From assembly GCA_012656075.1 (NCBI GenBank), contig JAAKBF010000068.1:434001-498000 (forward strand): a stretch of DNA of 64,000 nt, written 5' to 3'. The notes beneath the pieces were generated by a model. The model was not told the DNA's origin, did not search any database, and saw only the letters and a program-made list of their open reading frames with translations. The number at the start of each line of letters is the position of its first letter. The stretch's first letter is position 1. This stretch comes from Phytophthora hibernalis (Eukaryota > Oomycota > Peronosporomycetes > Peronosporales > Peronosporaceae). A program made the translations under genes and the position numbers. Shown here one piece after another: positions 22,407-32,967 of the stretch.

Positions 22407-22790
22407 GGTATTTCTCAAAGGGTGGACCCTGTCCGGATTTTACTTTCCAAAAGGTGGACCCTTCCTAAATTAGAGCTTAAGTGATGGACAGCGATAAGAC
22501 AAAGACTGGCGCCGTACCGTCGACTTCAGAATGCCGCTTGTCTACCCGCCTCGTGGGGCCACAGCCAACACCATATCTACAACAGTGCAGCGCGCTCGCA
22601 GGAGGGCAGCAGCTTCGTCACAAAGGGCAGCCGCTTCATGGTCTTGCCGTAGGTGCAGCACTTGAAGGAGGGCGGCAGCAACGTGGCCAAGGACGGCCGC
22701 TTCGTGGTCTTGCCGTAGGTGCAGGACTTGGAGAAGGGCGGTTGCATGCCGTTCACTTGCAGGAGGGTAGCAGCAACGCGGCAGGGCATC
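22407..22790 (+). repeat. Left terminal inverted repeat of the Mutator-like element
   Basis: Pairs with 24960-25343. It contains internal direct repeats built on ctgcacctacggcaagaccatgaag-like text (on the minus strand), which also occur in the right copy. The inner boundary is approximate. Confidence 0.6.
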
Positions 22791-24959
22791 AGAAGCTCCC
22801 CAAAATTGACACAGTGTCGCACCAGTACACCTTACGCCAACTTGGTCAAGCGCTACGGCAAGATTACGTACGCCTACCTAACATACATCCTGGGAGACCG
22901 TTTGACCAAGGAAGCAGAGTTGGTTATAGCTCTCAATTTCTACAGAAATAGACTTATGAGAGTGATTAGTTGTATTTTGCGTGTTGAAGCGGTGACGGTA
23001 AAGAGTCCTCTCTCTGGCGGACGTCTCCAGCAAGGCCGCTTTGACCGACCTAATAGAAGAGCACGGGCGTGATGCAGTCAAAGATGGTGATACGTTCGCG
23101 ACTATGAAGGACGCGACCAAGTTCTTTAAGAACTACATCTACAACAATGATAGACACTTTTAAAAGAGTCTAATAAGAAGGAGGGGAAAGAGATGTGTCT
23201 GTGTTTTCAGTGACACAACTTGTACATGGCGCGCTATCATATACCGAAGAAAATATCAATGGGCTTGATGCAGTTTTACATCTTGTCATTGCTTGATCGC
23301 CACTCAGACTTCTATACGTCTTTGCGGAAGATTACACAGCAAAGTCTAGCTCTCTTGCGCACTTTCAATAGTGATATCGCAGCTGACAAAGGCGTCAAGC
23401 GCAGCTATGTTCAGAACCTCTTTTCCCGCAGATGACGATCCGGGGCGACCACACAGGGCTCGTCAGATACGTCGCAGCTGATGAAGGCCATGTGACGCTT
23501 CACAGCCAGCTCGCGGCAACTCGCAGGCTGAAGCGTGTGGAGAAGGACCACAGGAAGCTCACGGTGGGGCCGATGATACGGACGCACCGGGGCTTAGTGG
23601 ATCAAATGCAATTGGAGGTGGGAGAAACACCAAAGTCACGGCGGTGCACCCGCACCCACGGCTGGCGCGCATGGTATGTCTTTGGGCTGGGACCGCAGAT
23701 GGAAGATCCCACGTAGTACGTACAAAACCTTTTTTAGCAGGCCGAGTTTTGAAAAAGGGCGAGAGATCTGCAGAATACATGGGGGCCGCAGAGCACTCCA
23801 GCTGCGGCGGGACTCGAGGCGTTGGCGTGGCACCACATCCGACGGATAGTGGGCCTCGACCCATGGGGTGAACAGATCCTACTGAGGGTGAAACATCATG
23901 CAGCCTCGCTATACAACCCAGTCTCGGCGGGACTTGATTTCCCGCACGAGCAGTGCGTAAGGGCGAGCTGGGTAGATCTACACCACATTTTTGGGCCTGA
24001 TGTATGCGTCTAAAACGAAATCGGTACAACATGTGCACGGTGAATGGGGGTTAACCAAGCTTCCTCATAGCACTCTATAGTGCAAGCTATATAGCGTGGC
24101 TCTAGCCCGTTACATTGGGGGCTTCAAGCAAGTAGCAGAGAAGGACATCAGCCTGAATTTGAAGTTTTCCACGATACCCATAATTCGAAATGTGCACAAC
24201 GATTTTCGTATTAGTGGAAAGAAAATTGATAAAATATGATTCTGAATGTCCAGGGTACCAAGACCGAAGACACGCATAGTGACGCACTGGAAGCAGTTTA
24301 ACGTCAATTTGACAAGCCCACAAGATATTATATCGCTGAAATTGAACCCGTTCAATGCTGTGATTTCGCCAACATGCATCATTATGTTCTAAACAATTAT
24401 CAGTTGTCTCCTGCTCCCTTGTTTAACTTGAGATCCACCAATTTTGTGGAGAGTAATAACAATACCATGTTAATCAATGGACGCCGGAAGGCCACTCCGT
24501 TTGGCAGGCACCAGCGCACCACGCGAACATAATGATGGACGCGACTGGATGACGGAAACGAGTGATCAAATGGGAAAAAACACGATCGGATGTACAGCAA
24601 AATTGAAAACATTGAGTAAAAAAGCCGGCTCATATTCGGTCGATGAAAGTTGCTCCAAGTGTACATTCCGTGAGTCGAGTAGAGTTCGGATCAAGACAGG
24701 ACGTCGATGTGTACGATGTATCATGTACATGTGATACGTTTTTACAGGTTCAGATTGTAGCGGCTTCGCCAAGTACATGGTCCACTCGTCGATATCGTTC
24801 ATTAAATACAACAAATTTTCATCAAACATTCATTAAATACAACAGGTTTGCATACGCCAGTAGTACTCGAACTACACCATGTAGTCGACCACACCAGTCT
24901 TGCGCGTCTTCAGGACCGGGAAGTTGGACAAATCGGCTTGTACTTCGGCACATCTTGAA

Positions 24960-25343
24960 CAGGTCCATGCTCTCGTGTGTCTTGGGGCCGTCGTCACCGT
25001 AGTTGTAAATGGAGACGTGGCTGGTCCCCTCCTGCAAGCGAACGGCATGCAGCCACCCTTGATCACGAAGCTGCAGCCCTCCTTCAAGTGCTGCACCTAC
25101 GGCAAGTCCATGAAGTGGCCGCCCTTGGAGACGAAGCTGCTCCCCTCCTGCGAGCGCGCTGCACTGTTGTAGATATGGTGTTGGCTGTGGCCACACGAGG
25201 CGGGCAGACTCACAGCATTTTGAAGTCGACGGTACGGCGCCAGCCTTTTGTCTTACCGGTGTCCCTCAATTAAGCTCTATTTTAGGTAGGGTCCACCTTT
25301 TGGAAAGTAAAATCCGGACAGGGTCCACTTTTGAGAAATTCCC
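24960..25343 (-). repeat. Right terminal inverted repeat of the Mutator-like element
   Basis: Inverted partner of the left repeat. Matching blocks include the gtcgacggtacggcgcc region and the cgagcgcgctgcac region. The two copies differ by scattered substitutions and small indels, so the insertion is not recent. Confidence 0.6.
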
Positions 25344-25352
25344 TAGGCAAAA

Positions 25353-27066
25353 CGAGTACCGTGAAATCGTTAAAGGGCGAATTTATCGTCCTGTGGGGAT
25401 TAACTGACTTATATTTGTATACTATAGTCTTACTAGGTGTCTCGCGCAACGGTTAACACGTAAATTATTTTGTCTTTCGGGTTCACTCTTATTTTCGCCA
25501 ATCATCACATTCCATTGTCCAAATATTTTATTTCTTCACGCCCTATAATGAAAATTAGCATTCTGCTTTTCTTTTGGTCAGCAGCATGATTTTCGAGATG
25601 TTGGTTTTGACCAATCAAATAGGAAACGAACGCTTCAAATAAAAAGAGCGTTAGAGATACCGCAAATAGCCTTCCACCGAAATCAAGACAATTCACCGTG
25701 GAAACCCCATTTTTAGGTGACACGAAAAAGGGTTTTGGAAGGGGGTGATGGAGACAAACGGCAATAGAGCGTTCAAAGTGCTGATAAAGTAGAATAAACC
25801 TTGATCAAAGAAGAGCCTAACGTGATATAAAACATGGTCTCGAGAGACGCATCGTCGGGCTAATTTCTTGCAAATCTTTTTATGAAGTTTTTACGATATA
25901 ACTGGCTGAGACATGCAGCTCTTCTTATCATACGTCACTAGTCTCGCTACTTATTAGATGTCGCGATATAAAAAGGGAGGTGGACACACGTATCTACTTC
26001 GTGGTGGAGTGGCTTAAGGTCCTGGACCAGTTCAATATCGTAGTGGGGAAAACAAGAAAGTATCGAGCTGTAGGCTTTTGCGCCGCGGAAACAAAGCTGT
26101 CGTTGATTGCTAGGATGACGGGGTATGTGTACAAGCCATGAATAAAAAACGACTTTCAAAGTGACTGCATTCCTACAATATATATGGTGAAGTGGGACGC
26201 CCATACTGGCCAAAGCAGATGGATATCCTACTTCAAAACGGACATGAAACATCACCATCAAGATGTCCAGGCGGGGTTCAGTTTGAGTGAAACTGGTTTG
26301 CTAAACCGAGTACGGTTCATAACAGTTTGCTTTGCTTTCTACACATCTACACTGTCGGCAGCTTTTCCGAGCTCCTCCGTAACCTTCAATCTCGCTCAAA
26401 GTACTTTAATTGAGTTCAGCTTGACTACTGGGCACGTTAAAACGAACCACAAGATTGAAGACCCGGGCAGATATTAGTTTCTTTGTGATGAAACCTTCTA
26501 GATATGCGTGCACTCGTTCCTTCACGATTTGGATTGCGTAGTCGTCGACCTCCAATTTCGCGACCAGGTTGTGGGTGTCTTTCGGGGTTATCCAGTATGA
26601 AATCTAATATCCGCTTCTGATTGGCACCAGCTCATCGAAGAGTATCCACGCCCCCGCGGATATGCGACCTGAATATCAACGGCTTGGATTTGATCTAGGC
26701 TTAACAGGTCCTCCACGTCAGTTTGATGGGCGTGGCAGATCGCTGGAATGTGGAACCTATGAGCGAACGAGAGATTTGTCATTCCGGGGATACGGTATTC
26801 GACCTCCTTCGCCCCCTCGTAGCAATACGGTCCCAGGTGGCTATCACCGCCCGGCTACCGCGATAGACATGACTTCGGTGGTGTCCGTCGAAGTGACCCA
26901 AGGATGGTGAATGCAGAACACCAGTTGGAAGGTATGCAAAACCCTGACAGCTTCGTTGAATGGATACTTGACTTGTCAGTGTCGTTCGAGCACACATGAG
27001 AACTGGCTGTTAAAACCTGAAACGACCTTGAGTTTTGATATGTATGACAAAATTTACCGTCTACGT
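25353..27066. other. Gene-free stretch left of the tRNA repeats
   Basis: Only fragments with weak coding character are seen, such as RIYFVVEWLKVLDQFNIVVG on the plus strand near 26000 and ISYWITPKDTHNLVAKLEVD on the minus strand near 26580. Neither is placed in a family. They may be remnants of retroelements. Confidence 0.35.
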
Positions 27067-27122
27067 ATCTAAGGCGCCAGTATAAGGCCGAAAGGGCGTG
27101 GGTTCGAATCCCACATTGGCCA
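27067..27122 (+). pseudogene. tRNA-Leu fragment, 5' half missing
   Basis: Begins at tctaaggcgccag and lacks the acceptor 5' strand and most of the D arm. The anticodon arm is shortened to gccagtataaggcc. The T arm (gtgggttcgaatcccac) and 3' acceptor strand are intact. Not expected to fold as a tRNA. Confidence 0.8.
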
Positions 27123-27745
27123 ACTTCTTCTTTCTTTGCGCGCCTTGCTGCTCTGTCTTTTGCTTGCTACGCCCTCAGCTTCAACTCTCGAGCCACCGAC
27201 CGGACTCTTACCCCTGCCACTCTCTTGGCGCGGGCTCGAGTCCTGTCGGCGACAAAGCACCAACCTTTGTCAAATTGTCAAGTACTGCGTTCTCGCCGTG
27301 GACACCGCAGGATAGCCATTTCACCTGCCAGGATCACTTATATTAGCCGCGAGGGTCTGAAAAATCAGTGGCTATGCCGTGGCCAGGTCGTAGGGACGCA
27401 ACCAACGCGGCCATGGCCCCAAGACGCCTCGTAGGTGGATATGGCCGAAAATGGCTATAAACAAGGATATGGTTTAGCTGCTTGGCGTGCGTGGTCCATC
27501 GGTGAGGACATGGCACCCATGATGTTGCTGACGCAGCATGGGGTTCAGCCATAGTGTCGGATATGAACGATGTTGGGGCGGCCATAACTCGTGTGGCCGC
27601 GATAGGATGCGTGGCGGAGGTAGCTGGATTCGGAAGGGTGCACTCGTGTGTGGTGGTTGTGGACGTGCGCTTGCTGTGGTTGAAGAATTGGTGGTTGCTC
27701 GTGGCGGCGTTTTTGTTTGCATGAGGGTTGTGGTTTGCGTATGGT

Positions 27746-27824
27746 GGTCAATTGGCCGAGCGGTCTAAGGCGCCAGTTTAAGGCACTGGTCCGAAAGGGC
27801 GTGGGTTGAATCCCGCATTGGCCA
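27746..27824 (+). pseudogene. tRNA-Leu(AAG) with a one-base T-loop deletion
   Basis: 79 nt instead of 80. The T loop reads TTGAAT, missing the C of TTCGAAT, and the T stem has one G for A. This destroys the B box (GTTCGAATC), so Pol III recruitment and folding are both likely impaired. The remainder matches the array tRNA. Confidence 0.8.
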
Positions 27825-27991
27825 ACTTCTTCTTTCTTTGCGCGCCTTGCTGCTGTGCCTTTTGTCTGCTACGCCCTAACGCAGCCTCAGCTTCAACTCT
27901 CGATCCACCGACCGGACTCTTACACCTGCCACTCTCTTGGCGCGGGTTCGAGTCCCTGCACGTCCTGTCGGCGACAAAGCACCAACCTTTG

Positions 27992-30282
27992 ACTTGTCTT
28001 GAGAAAACGTAAGTCCATCAGCCGACGAAACGAAAAGAGCTTTCCATTGGCTAAAATAAATGGTTTATTAACGTGTTTGACGTTTGCGTGACTTGAACGG
28101 AAGAGTGCGACTGCGCGTGGTGTCAGTCTCGCGCTCCAATCTCAACACGGTGGTGAGTTTGATCTGGTCCGTTCTACGCGTGCGTGTGCTAGGCTTTAAC
28201 TGTAGTGTATCGTACCCCGTCTTGAACAGCTCGATGGCGTGTTCTTCATCGCGGATGGTCGGCATTGGTAAGCCCTTTTGCACTTCGATGCCGTTGATAA
28301 TGTGCCGCATTATCATCGACCAATCTGATAGAGTTGCTTTCTTTTTCGTGTGCTCAGATCGTCGGATGAAATGCCGTTGTACGGAGGATATCCGCGCCTG
28401 GCATCGCCAAACCACCACAGCATCCAAGCTGCAAGTGGATCGATGTTAGGGAAATCAAAGTCTCTCGGCAGCAGGTGAAATTTCCCTCCCCACGTATAGT
28501 ATCGACGTGCCGGTGCTGACGACGATACACTTGTTGGTCCTTTCGTATTCGTTCCCTGTAGGCCCAAGCCCATCAAGAGAGACGTGATTTCCTCGCGTAG
28601 CAGCTCCTTGTGATATTACCTGCCGCTACGCCTTTTTTCTCCAGCACATGCTCCATTCGCTGCTCCAGTATATCGGGGAGAGCATCAATCGATTTTTGCT
28701 GCCTGTCCAGTTTTTATATAGTTCAATATGGGTGGAATTCCGGTTGGGTGCATCGTTTTCGACTCATCGTTCTCCAAATGTGATAATAACTCTTCCAAAA
28801 GCGCCGGGTTAGTAAACACTGAGGTTGACCGCAGTTGATGATTGTTGGGCAGCTCGTTTAGAAAAATTCGGCATGTTGCACTAATGAGGCAAGACAAAGC
28901 TCCAAAATTGCAACGAGATTTAAATCGTCAGCAAGACCCGGAAACATTTTCATTACGCTCGACTTGATCTTGATAATATCCCTGAATTTGCACGGAAGTG
29001 CGGAGGTAACGCAGCAAAATTGGAATTATTCACAAGTAGACCTGCAACCACACGACCGAGAAACTGGTCAGCTGCAGCTTCGTAACGAATGTACCTGTCT
29101 TGAACCCCACCAATAGACCACCCACAGCGAAGACACACGCTTACTATGGACGGACCACCGGTACTTCCACCACAAGCAAACGTAGCTACACCTTTACGCA
29201 CGGAGTGAGTGCCAAAGCTTTTGCAACTCCGTGATGTTGGAGAAGACCAGCTAACGCCTTTCCAAAACGAATTTTTGATCGGAACTTGGAAATAAAGCCC
29301 CAGGTTGCAACCGTGGGTTACATGCCAAATAAACCCCCAACGCAGTCATCCAGCACGTTGATGGGTTAAATGGGTTCGCGTAGAGATGGCGAGGGTCCCG
29401 TGGCCCAGAACCTTCTTGATTTGTTTTCGACTTTAAAAAACTGCTCCGATGCTGTCGTCTTGGATCATCAAATACTGCGTTTGGAGAGTCTGGACAGAAA
29501 GTGACCTACACATTAGATTCCACTGTGTAGTCAAAAACAAATGCGAAAAACCACTGTCCTCGCGCGTGAGAGTAGATCTGCAGAGCTCCTCGTAAAGTGA
29601 ATAAGTTAGAGGTTGTTTTCCAGAGTTCTTCGGTGTGCTAGATTGGTTCTGTTCCGCTTCTAGTCTCTTCATTCCAGAGAATAACTGCTTCATGTCGTCA
29701 CCATATTCCACGGGAAGTGCAATGCGCTTTAACCTGTAGAGATCCTTCATTGCGCTGCGATATCCACTCAACGTAACTGATCGTGCACTACTACTCTTGC
29801 ACACTAGAAACTTGTCAAATACTCCGGTGTGAACTCAGCCAAATTAAGGTCGCCACCTTCATCGAAAAATCTGGCAGTGTGTTCCTCGGCGAGATTCCCC
29901 GGATCCACATCTTGATCCCGTTTATGTTGCCCGTGTACTTCTTCCTTGTTTCGGGCGTTATGCAGGCATCTCGTATTGCCTGTGCATTGACTGCAGGAGG
30001 ATTCCTCCTGTCCACAACTCCCTGCGAGCTTCCATCACTCATGACAGCTTCTTTTGAGCACTGCCTGCGGACTGCCTTGTACGCTAGTATTTTGGCCAAT
30101 GAGACAGTGGTCTTATCGTCGGCGAATGGGCTTACAATTTCTCGGAAGGATTCGATCCGTAGCCGCTCATAGTGGATCGCAGTCAAAATAGCCGATCGGG
30201 ATTCGTGATTCCTTAAAAATATAAGTCCACTCGCCTACGTTTTGATGGGAAACGTCATATACAACTTACGGAACACCGGGAA
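27992..30282 (-). mobile_element. Crypton transposon inserted into a tRNA-repeat unit
   Basis: The repeat consensus aacctttgtcaaatatggcg is split. The left side stops after aacctttg (27991) and the right side resumes at tgtcaaatttggcg (30283). The 2.29 kb between is absent from all other units and encodes a tyrosine recombinase on the minus strand. There are no terminal inverted repeats and no target duplication beyond a shared TG, as expected for Cryptons, which insert by tyrosine-recombinase strand exchange. Confidence 0.85.
28068..30186 (-). pseudogene. Crypton tyrosine recombinase, frame broken
   Basis: From 30186 leftward, an N-terminal SAM-like part (AQAIRDACITPETRKKYTGN) is followed by a core-binding region (SGYRSAMKDLYRLKRIALPV). 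The catalytic domain has WNLMCRS carrying the first Arg, a block with DPRHLYANPFNPSTCWMTAL and LGVYLACNPRLQPG, THSVRKGVATFACGGSTGG supplying HxxR near 29200, and GGVQDRYIRYEAAADQF supplying the Tyr nucleophile. GGVQDRYIRYEAAGDQF-like text is typical of oomycete Crypton recombinases. A Lys/Arg-rich C-terminal tail ends at 28068. At least four frame changes or stops (near 29810, 29430, 29210, 28900-28600) separate the pieces, so it is inactive unless these are sequence errors. All recognisable catalytic residues are still present. Confidence 0.85.
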
Positions 30283-31228
30283 TGTCAAATTTGGCGTTGT
30301 CGCTGTAGACCCCGCGGGATGGCCACTTCACCTGACAGGGCACCTGTAGTAGCTGCAAGGGTCTGTCGAAATCAGTGGATATGGCAGTGGCCAGACCGTA
30401 GGGATGCATCGAATGCGGCAATGGCCCAAGACGCCTCGGAGATGGATATGGTCTAAAATGGCCGATAAACAAGGCTGTGGGTTTACAGCTTGGCGTGCGT
30501 GGCCGGGTGGTGAGGGACGTGGCACCCATGATGTTGCTGACGCAGCATGGGGCTCAACCACAGTGTCGAATATGAATGGGGTTGGGGTGGCCATAGCTTG
30601 TGTGACCGCGATAGGATGAGTGGCGGAGGCAGCTGGACTATGAGGGGCGCAATCGAGTGTGGTGGTTGTGGACGTACGCTTGCCGCGGCTGAAGTGTTGG
30701 TGGTTGTTGCGTGACGGCGTTTTTGTGTGCATGAGGGTTGTGGTTTGCGTATGGTGGTCAATTGGCCGAGCGGTCTAAGGCGCCAGTTTAAGGCACTGGT
30801 CCGAAAGGGCGTGGGTTCGAATCCCACATTGGCCAACTTCTTCTTTCTTTGCGCGCCTCGCTGCTGTGCCTTTTGTCTGCTACGCCCTAACGCAGCCTCA
30901 GCCTCAACTCTCGAGTCAGCCGGCCCGCACTCTTACCCCGCCACTCTTGGCGCGGGTTCGAGTCCCTGCTCGTCCAGTCAGCTCCAAAGCACCAACCTTT
31001 GTCAAATATGGCGTTGTCGCTGTGGACCCCGCAGGATGGCCACTTCACCTGACAGGGCACCTAGTAGCTGCAAGGGTCTGTCGAAATCAGTGGATATGGC
31101 AGTGGCCAGACCGTAGGATGCATCGAATGCGGCAATGGCCCAAGACGCCTGAGATGGATATGGTCTAAAATGGCCGATAAACAAGGCTGTGGGTTTACAG
31201 CTTGGCGTGCGTGGCCGGGTGGTGAGGG
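30283..31228 (+). repeat. Plus-strand arm of the tRNA-Leu repeat (about 1.3 units)
   Basis: One full unit and part of a second in plus orientation, close to the main array sequence, with an intact tRNA at 30756. The second unit is cut at 31228 in ggtggtgaggga, where the orientation reverses. Its second spacer lacks a few bases seen elsewhere (cacctagtagc for cacctgtagtagc). Confidence 0.9.
30756..30835 (+). tRNA. tRNA-Leu(AAG)
   Basis: Intact 80-nt type II tRNA, the only intact plus-strand copy. Same sequence as the reference copy described at 31451. Confidence 0.93.
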
Positions 31229-31238
31229 ACTGTCAGGT
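31221..31238. other. Orientation switch (head-to-head junction) of the tRNA repeat
   Basis: Left of 31229 the text ggccgggtggtgaggga is plus-unit sequence; from 31229 ctgtcaggtgaagtggcc is minus-unit sequence. Complementary blocks at 31016-31052 and 31229-31270 face each other about 180 bp apart and could form a hairpin. Confidence 0.9.
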
Positions 31239-31308
31239 GAAGTGGCCATCCGCGGGGTCCACAGCGACAACGCCATATTTGACAAAGGTTGGTGCTTTGG
31301 AGCTGACT

Positions 31309-31337
31309 GGACGAGCAGGGACTCGAACCCGCGCCAA
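31309..31337 (-). other. T-arm/B-box-like element, one per repeat unit (representative)
   Basis: On the minus strand each unit contains ggcgcgggttcgagtccctg then ctcgtcca: a B-box match (GTTCGAGTC) with a T-loop-like TTCGAGT and a tRNA-like 3' end. The pairing is imperfect (GCGGG against CCCTG), and no matching acceptor strand or A box is found in the 90 nt upstream. It looks like the 3' end of a decayed tRNA, or a TFIIIC-binding box without a gene. The copies at 27204 and 27939 vary most outside this core. Confidence 0.5.
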
Positions 31338-31411
31338 GAGAGTGGCGGGGGTAAGAGTGCGGCCGGCTGACTCGAGAGTTGAGGCTGAGGCTGCGTTAGG
31401 GCGTAGCAGAC

Positions 31412-31415
31412 AAAA
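31412..31415 (-). terminator. Candidate Pol III terminator (T4), representative of the array
   Basis: The first run of four T on the minus strand 3' of the tRNA, about 36 nt after its end. The immediate trailer (cttcttctttcttt) never reaches four T. Thirty of the 44 array copies have T4 here. Fourteen have only T3 (those at 35042, 37415, 38385, 45576, 47732, 48450, 49887, 50605, 52041, 55634, 57789, 58505, 61373 and 62805). Confidence 0.4.
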
Positions 31416-31450
31416 GGCACAGCAGCGAGGCGCGCAAAGAAAGAAGAAGT

Positions 31451-31530
31451 TGGCCAATGTGGGATTCGAACCCACGCCCTTTCGGACCAGTGCCTTAAAC
31501 TGGCGCCTTAGACCGCTCGGCCAATTGACC
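31451..31530 (-). tRNA. tRNA-Leu(AAG), reference copy
   Basis: An 80-nt type II tRNA. The acceptor stem pairs GGTCAAT with ATTGGCC (one G-T). D arm GCC/GGC. Anticodon stem CCAGT/ACTGG with loop TTAAGGC, so the anticodon is AAG, reading CTT and, after A-to-I editing, CTC. Long variable arm TCCGAAAGGGC, T stem GTGGG/CCCAC with loop TTCGAAT, discriminator A as required for leucine. The internal A box TGGCCGAGCGG and B box GTTCGAATC match Pol III consensus. CCA is not encoded. Its leader uniquely reads gcaaacaaaaacg instead of gcacac. T4 trailer; T at the C/T marker. Confidence 0.95.
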
Positions 31531-32169
31531 ACCATACGCAAACCACAACCCTCATGCAAACAAAAACGCCGCCACGCAACAACCACCAACACTTCAGCCG
31601 CGGCAAGCGTACGTCCACAACCACCACACTCGATTGCGCCCCTCATAGTCCAGCTGCCTCCGCCACTCATCCTATCGCGGTCACACAAGCTATGGCCACC
31701 CCAACCCCATTCATATTCGACACTGTGGTTGAGCCCCATGCTGCGTCAGCAACATCATGGGTGTCACGTCCCTCACCACCCGGCCACGCACGCCAAGCTG
31801 TAAACCCACAGCCTTGTTTATCGGCCATTTTAGACCATATCCATCTCCGAGGCGTCTTGGGCCATTGCCGCATTCGATGCATCCCTACGGTCTGGCCACT
31901 GCCATATCCACTGATTTCGACAGACCCTTGCAGCTACTACAGGTGCCCTGTCAGGTGAAGTGGCCATCCCGCGGGGTCCACAGCGACAACGCCATATTTG
32001 ACAAAGGTTGGTGCTTTGGAGCTGACTGGACGAGCAGGGACTCGAACCCGCGCCAAGAGAGTGGCGGGGGTAAGAGTGCGGCCGGCTGACTCGAGAGTTG
32101 AGGCTGAGGCTGCGTTAGGGCGTAGCAGACAAAAGGCACAGCAGCGAGGCGCGCAAAGAAAGAAGAAGT

Positions 32170-32248
32170 TGGCCAATGTGGATTCGAACCCACGCCCTTT
32201 CGGACCAGTGCCTTAAACTGGCGCCTTAGACCGCTCGGCCAATTGACC
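32170..32248 (-). pseudogene. tRNA-Leu(AAG) with one base missing in the T stem
   Basis: 79 nt: plus-strand gtggattcg in place of gtgggattcg removes one C of the 3' T stem. The B box survives, but the T arm cannot form five normal pairs. T4, C marker. Confidence 0.75.
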
Positions 32249-32887
32249 ACCATACGCAAACCACAACCCTCATGCACACAAAAACGCCGCCACGCAACAA
32301 CCACCAACACTTCAGCCGCGGCAAGCGTACGTCCACAACCACCACACTCGATTGCGCCCCTCATAGTCCAGCTGCCTCCGCCACTCATCCTATCGCGGTC
32401 ACACAAGCTATGGCCACCCCAACCCCATTCATATTCGACACTGTGGTTGAGCCCCATGCTGCGTCAGCAACATCATGGGTGCCACGTCCCTCACCACCCG
32501 GCCACGCACGCCAAGCTGTAAACCCACAGCCTTGTTTATCGGCCATTTTAGACCATATCCATCTCCGAGGCGTCTTGGGCCATTGCCGCATTCGATGCAT
32601 CCCTACGGTCTGGCCACTGCCATATCCACTGATTTCGACAGACCCTTGCAGCTACTACAGGTGCCCTGTCAGGTGAAGTGGCCATCCCGCGGGGTCCACA
32701 GCGACAACGCCATATTTGACAAAGGTTGGTGCTTTGGAGCTGACTGGACGAGCAGGGACTCGAACCCGCGCCAAGAGAGTGGCGGGGGTAAGAGTGCGGC
32801 CGGCTGACTCGAGAGTTGAGGCTGAGGCTGCGTTAGGGCGTAGCAGACAAAAGGCACAGCAGCGAGGCGCGCAAAGAAAGAAGAAGT

Positions 32888-32967
32888 TGGCCAATGTGGG
32901 ATTCGAACCCACGCCCTTTCGGACCAGTGCCTTAAACTGGCGCCTTAGACCGCTCGGCCAATTGACC
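32888..32967 (-). tRNA. tRNA-Leu(AAG)
   Basis: Intact 80 nt. T4 trailer, five-T leader, C marker. Confidence 0.93.

Larger units (their letters stand above)
22407..25343. mobile_element. Mutator-like element with long inverted repeats and 9-bp target duplication
   Basis: Termini reading GG(T/G)A(A/T)TTCTCAAA and then the shared block tggaccctgtccggatttt face each other at 22407 and 25343. They continue as inverted repeats of roughly 350-430 bp with some divergence. Immediately outside are TAGACAAAA (22398-22406) and TAGGCAAAA (25344-25352), a 9-bp duplication with one mismatch. Long TIRs plus a 9-bp duplication fit Mutator-like elements. The interior (about 22830-24850) has only fragments of open frame, for example ALTDLIEEHGRDAVKDGDTF near 23050 and ISLNLKFSTIPIIRNVHNDF near 24150, with no recognisable transposase, so it is non-autonomous or decayed. 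Confidence 0.65.
27067..27991 (+). repeat. Diverged plus-strand copy of the tRNA-Leu repeat unit (about 1.3 units)
   Basis: Order and content match the main array unit read on the opposite strand: tRNA remnant, cttcttctttctttgcgcgcc trailer, T-arm-like box, spacer, second tRNA, trailer. The spacer differs from the array consensus at many positions, whereas array units differ by only one or a few bases. The match stops abruptly at 27991, where the Crypton begins. Confidence 0.85.

Noticed and set aside
23559..24038. 159-residue minus-strand frame inside the Mutator-like element, considered as a secreted effector
   Set aside because: No signal peptide, RXLR or LFLAK-type motif. Composition (Pro/Arg/Ser) is that of a GC-rich shadow frame.
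28068..30186. Phage or bacterial integrase from contamination
   Set aside because: The motif GGVQDRYIRYEA and the insertion into an oomycete-type tRNA repeat fit a eukaryotic Crypton.
31309..31337. Second functional tRNA in each unit
   Set aside because: No pairing acceptor strand, no D arm or anticodon arm upstream, and the T stem has mismatches. Kept only as a T-arm-like box.
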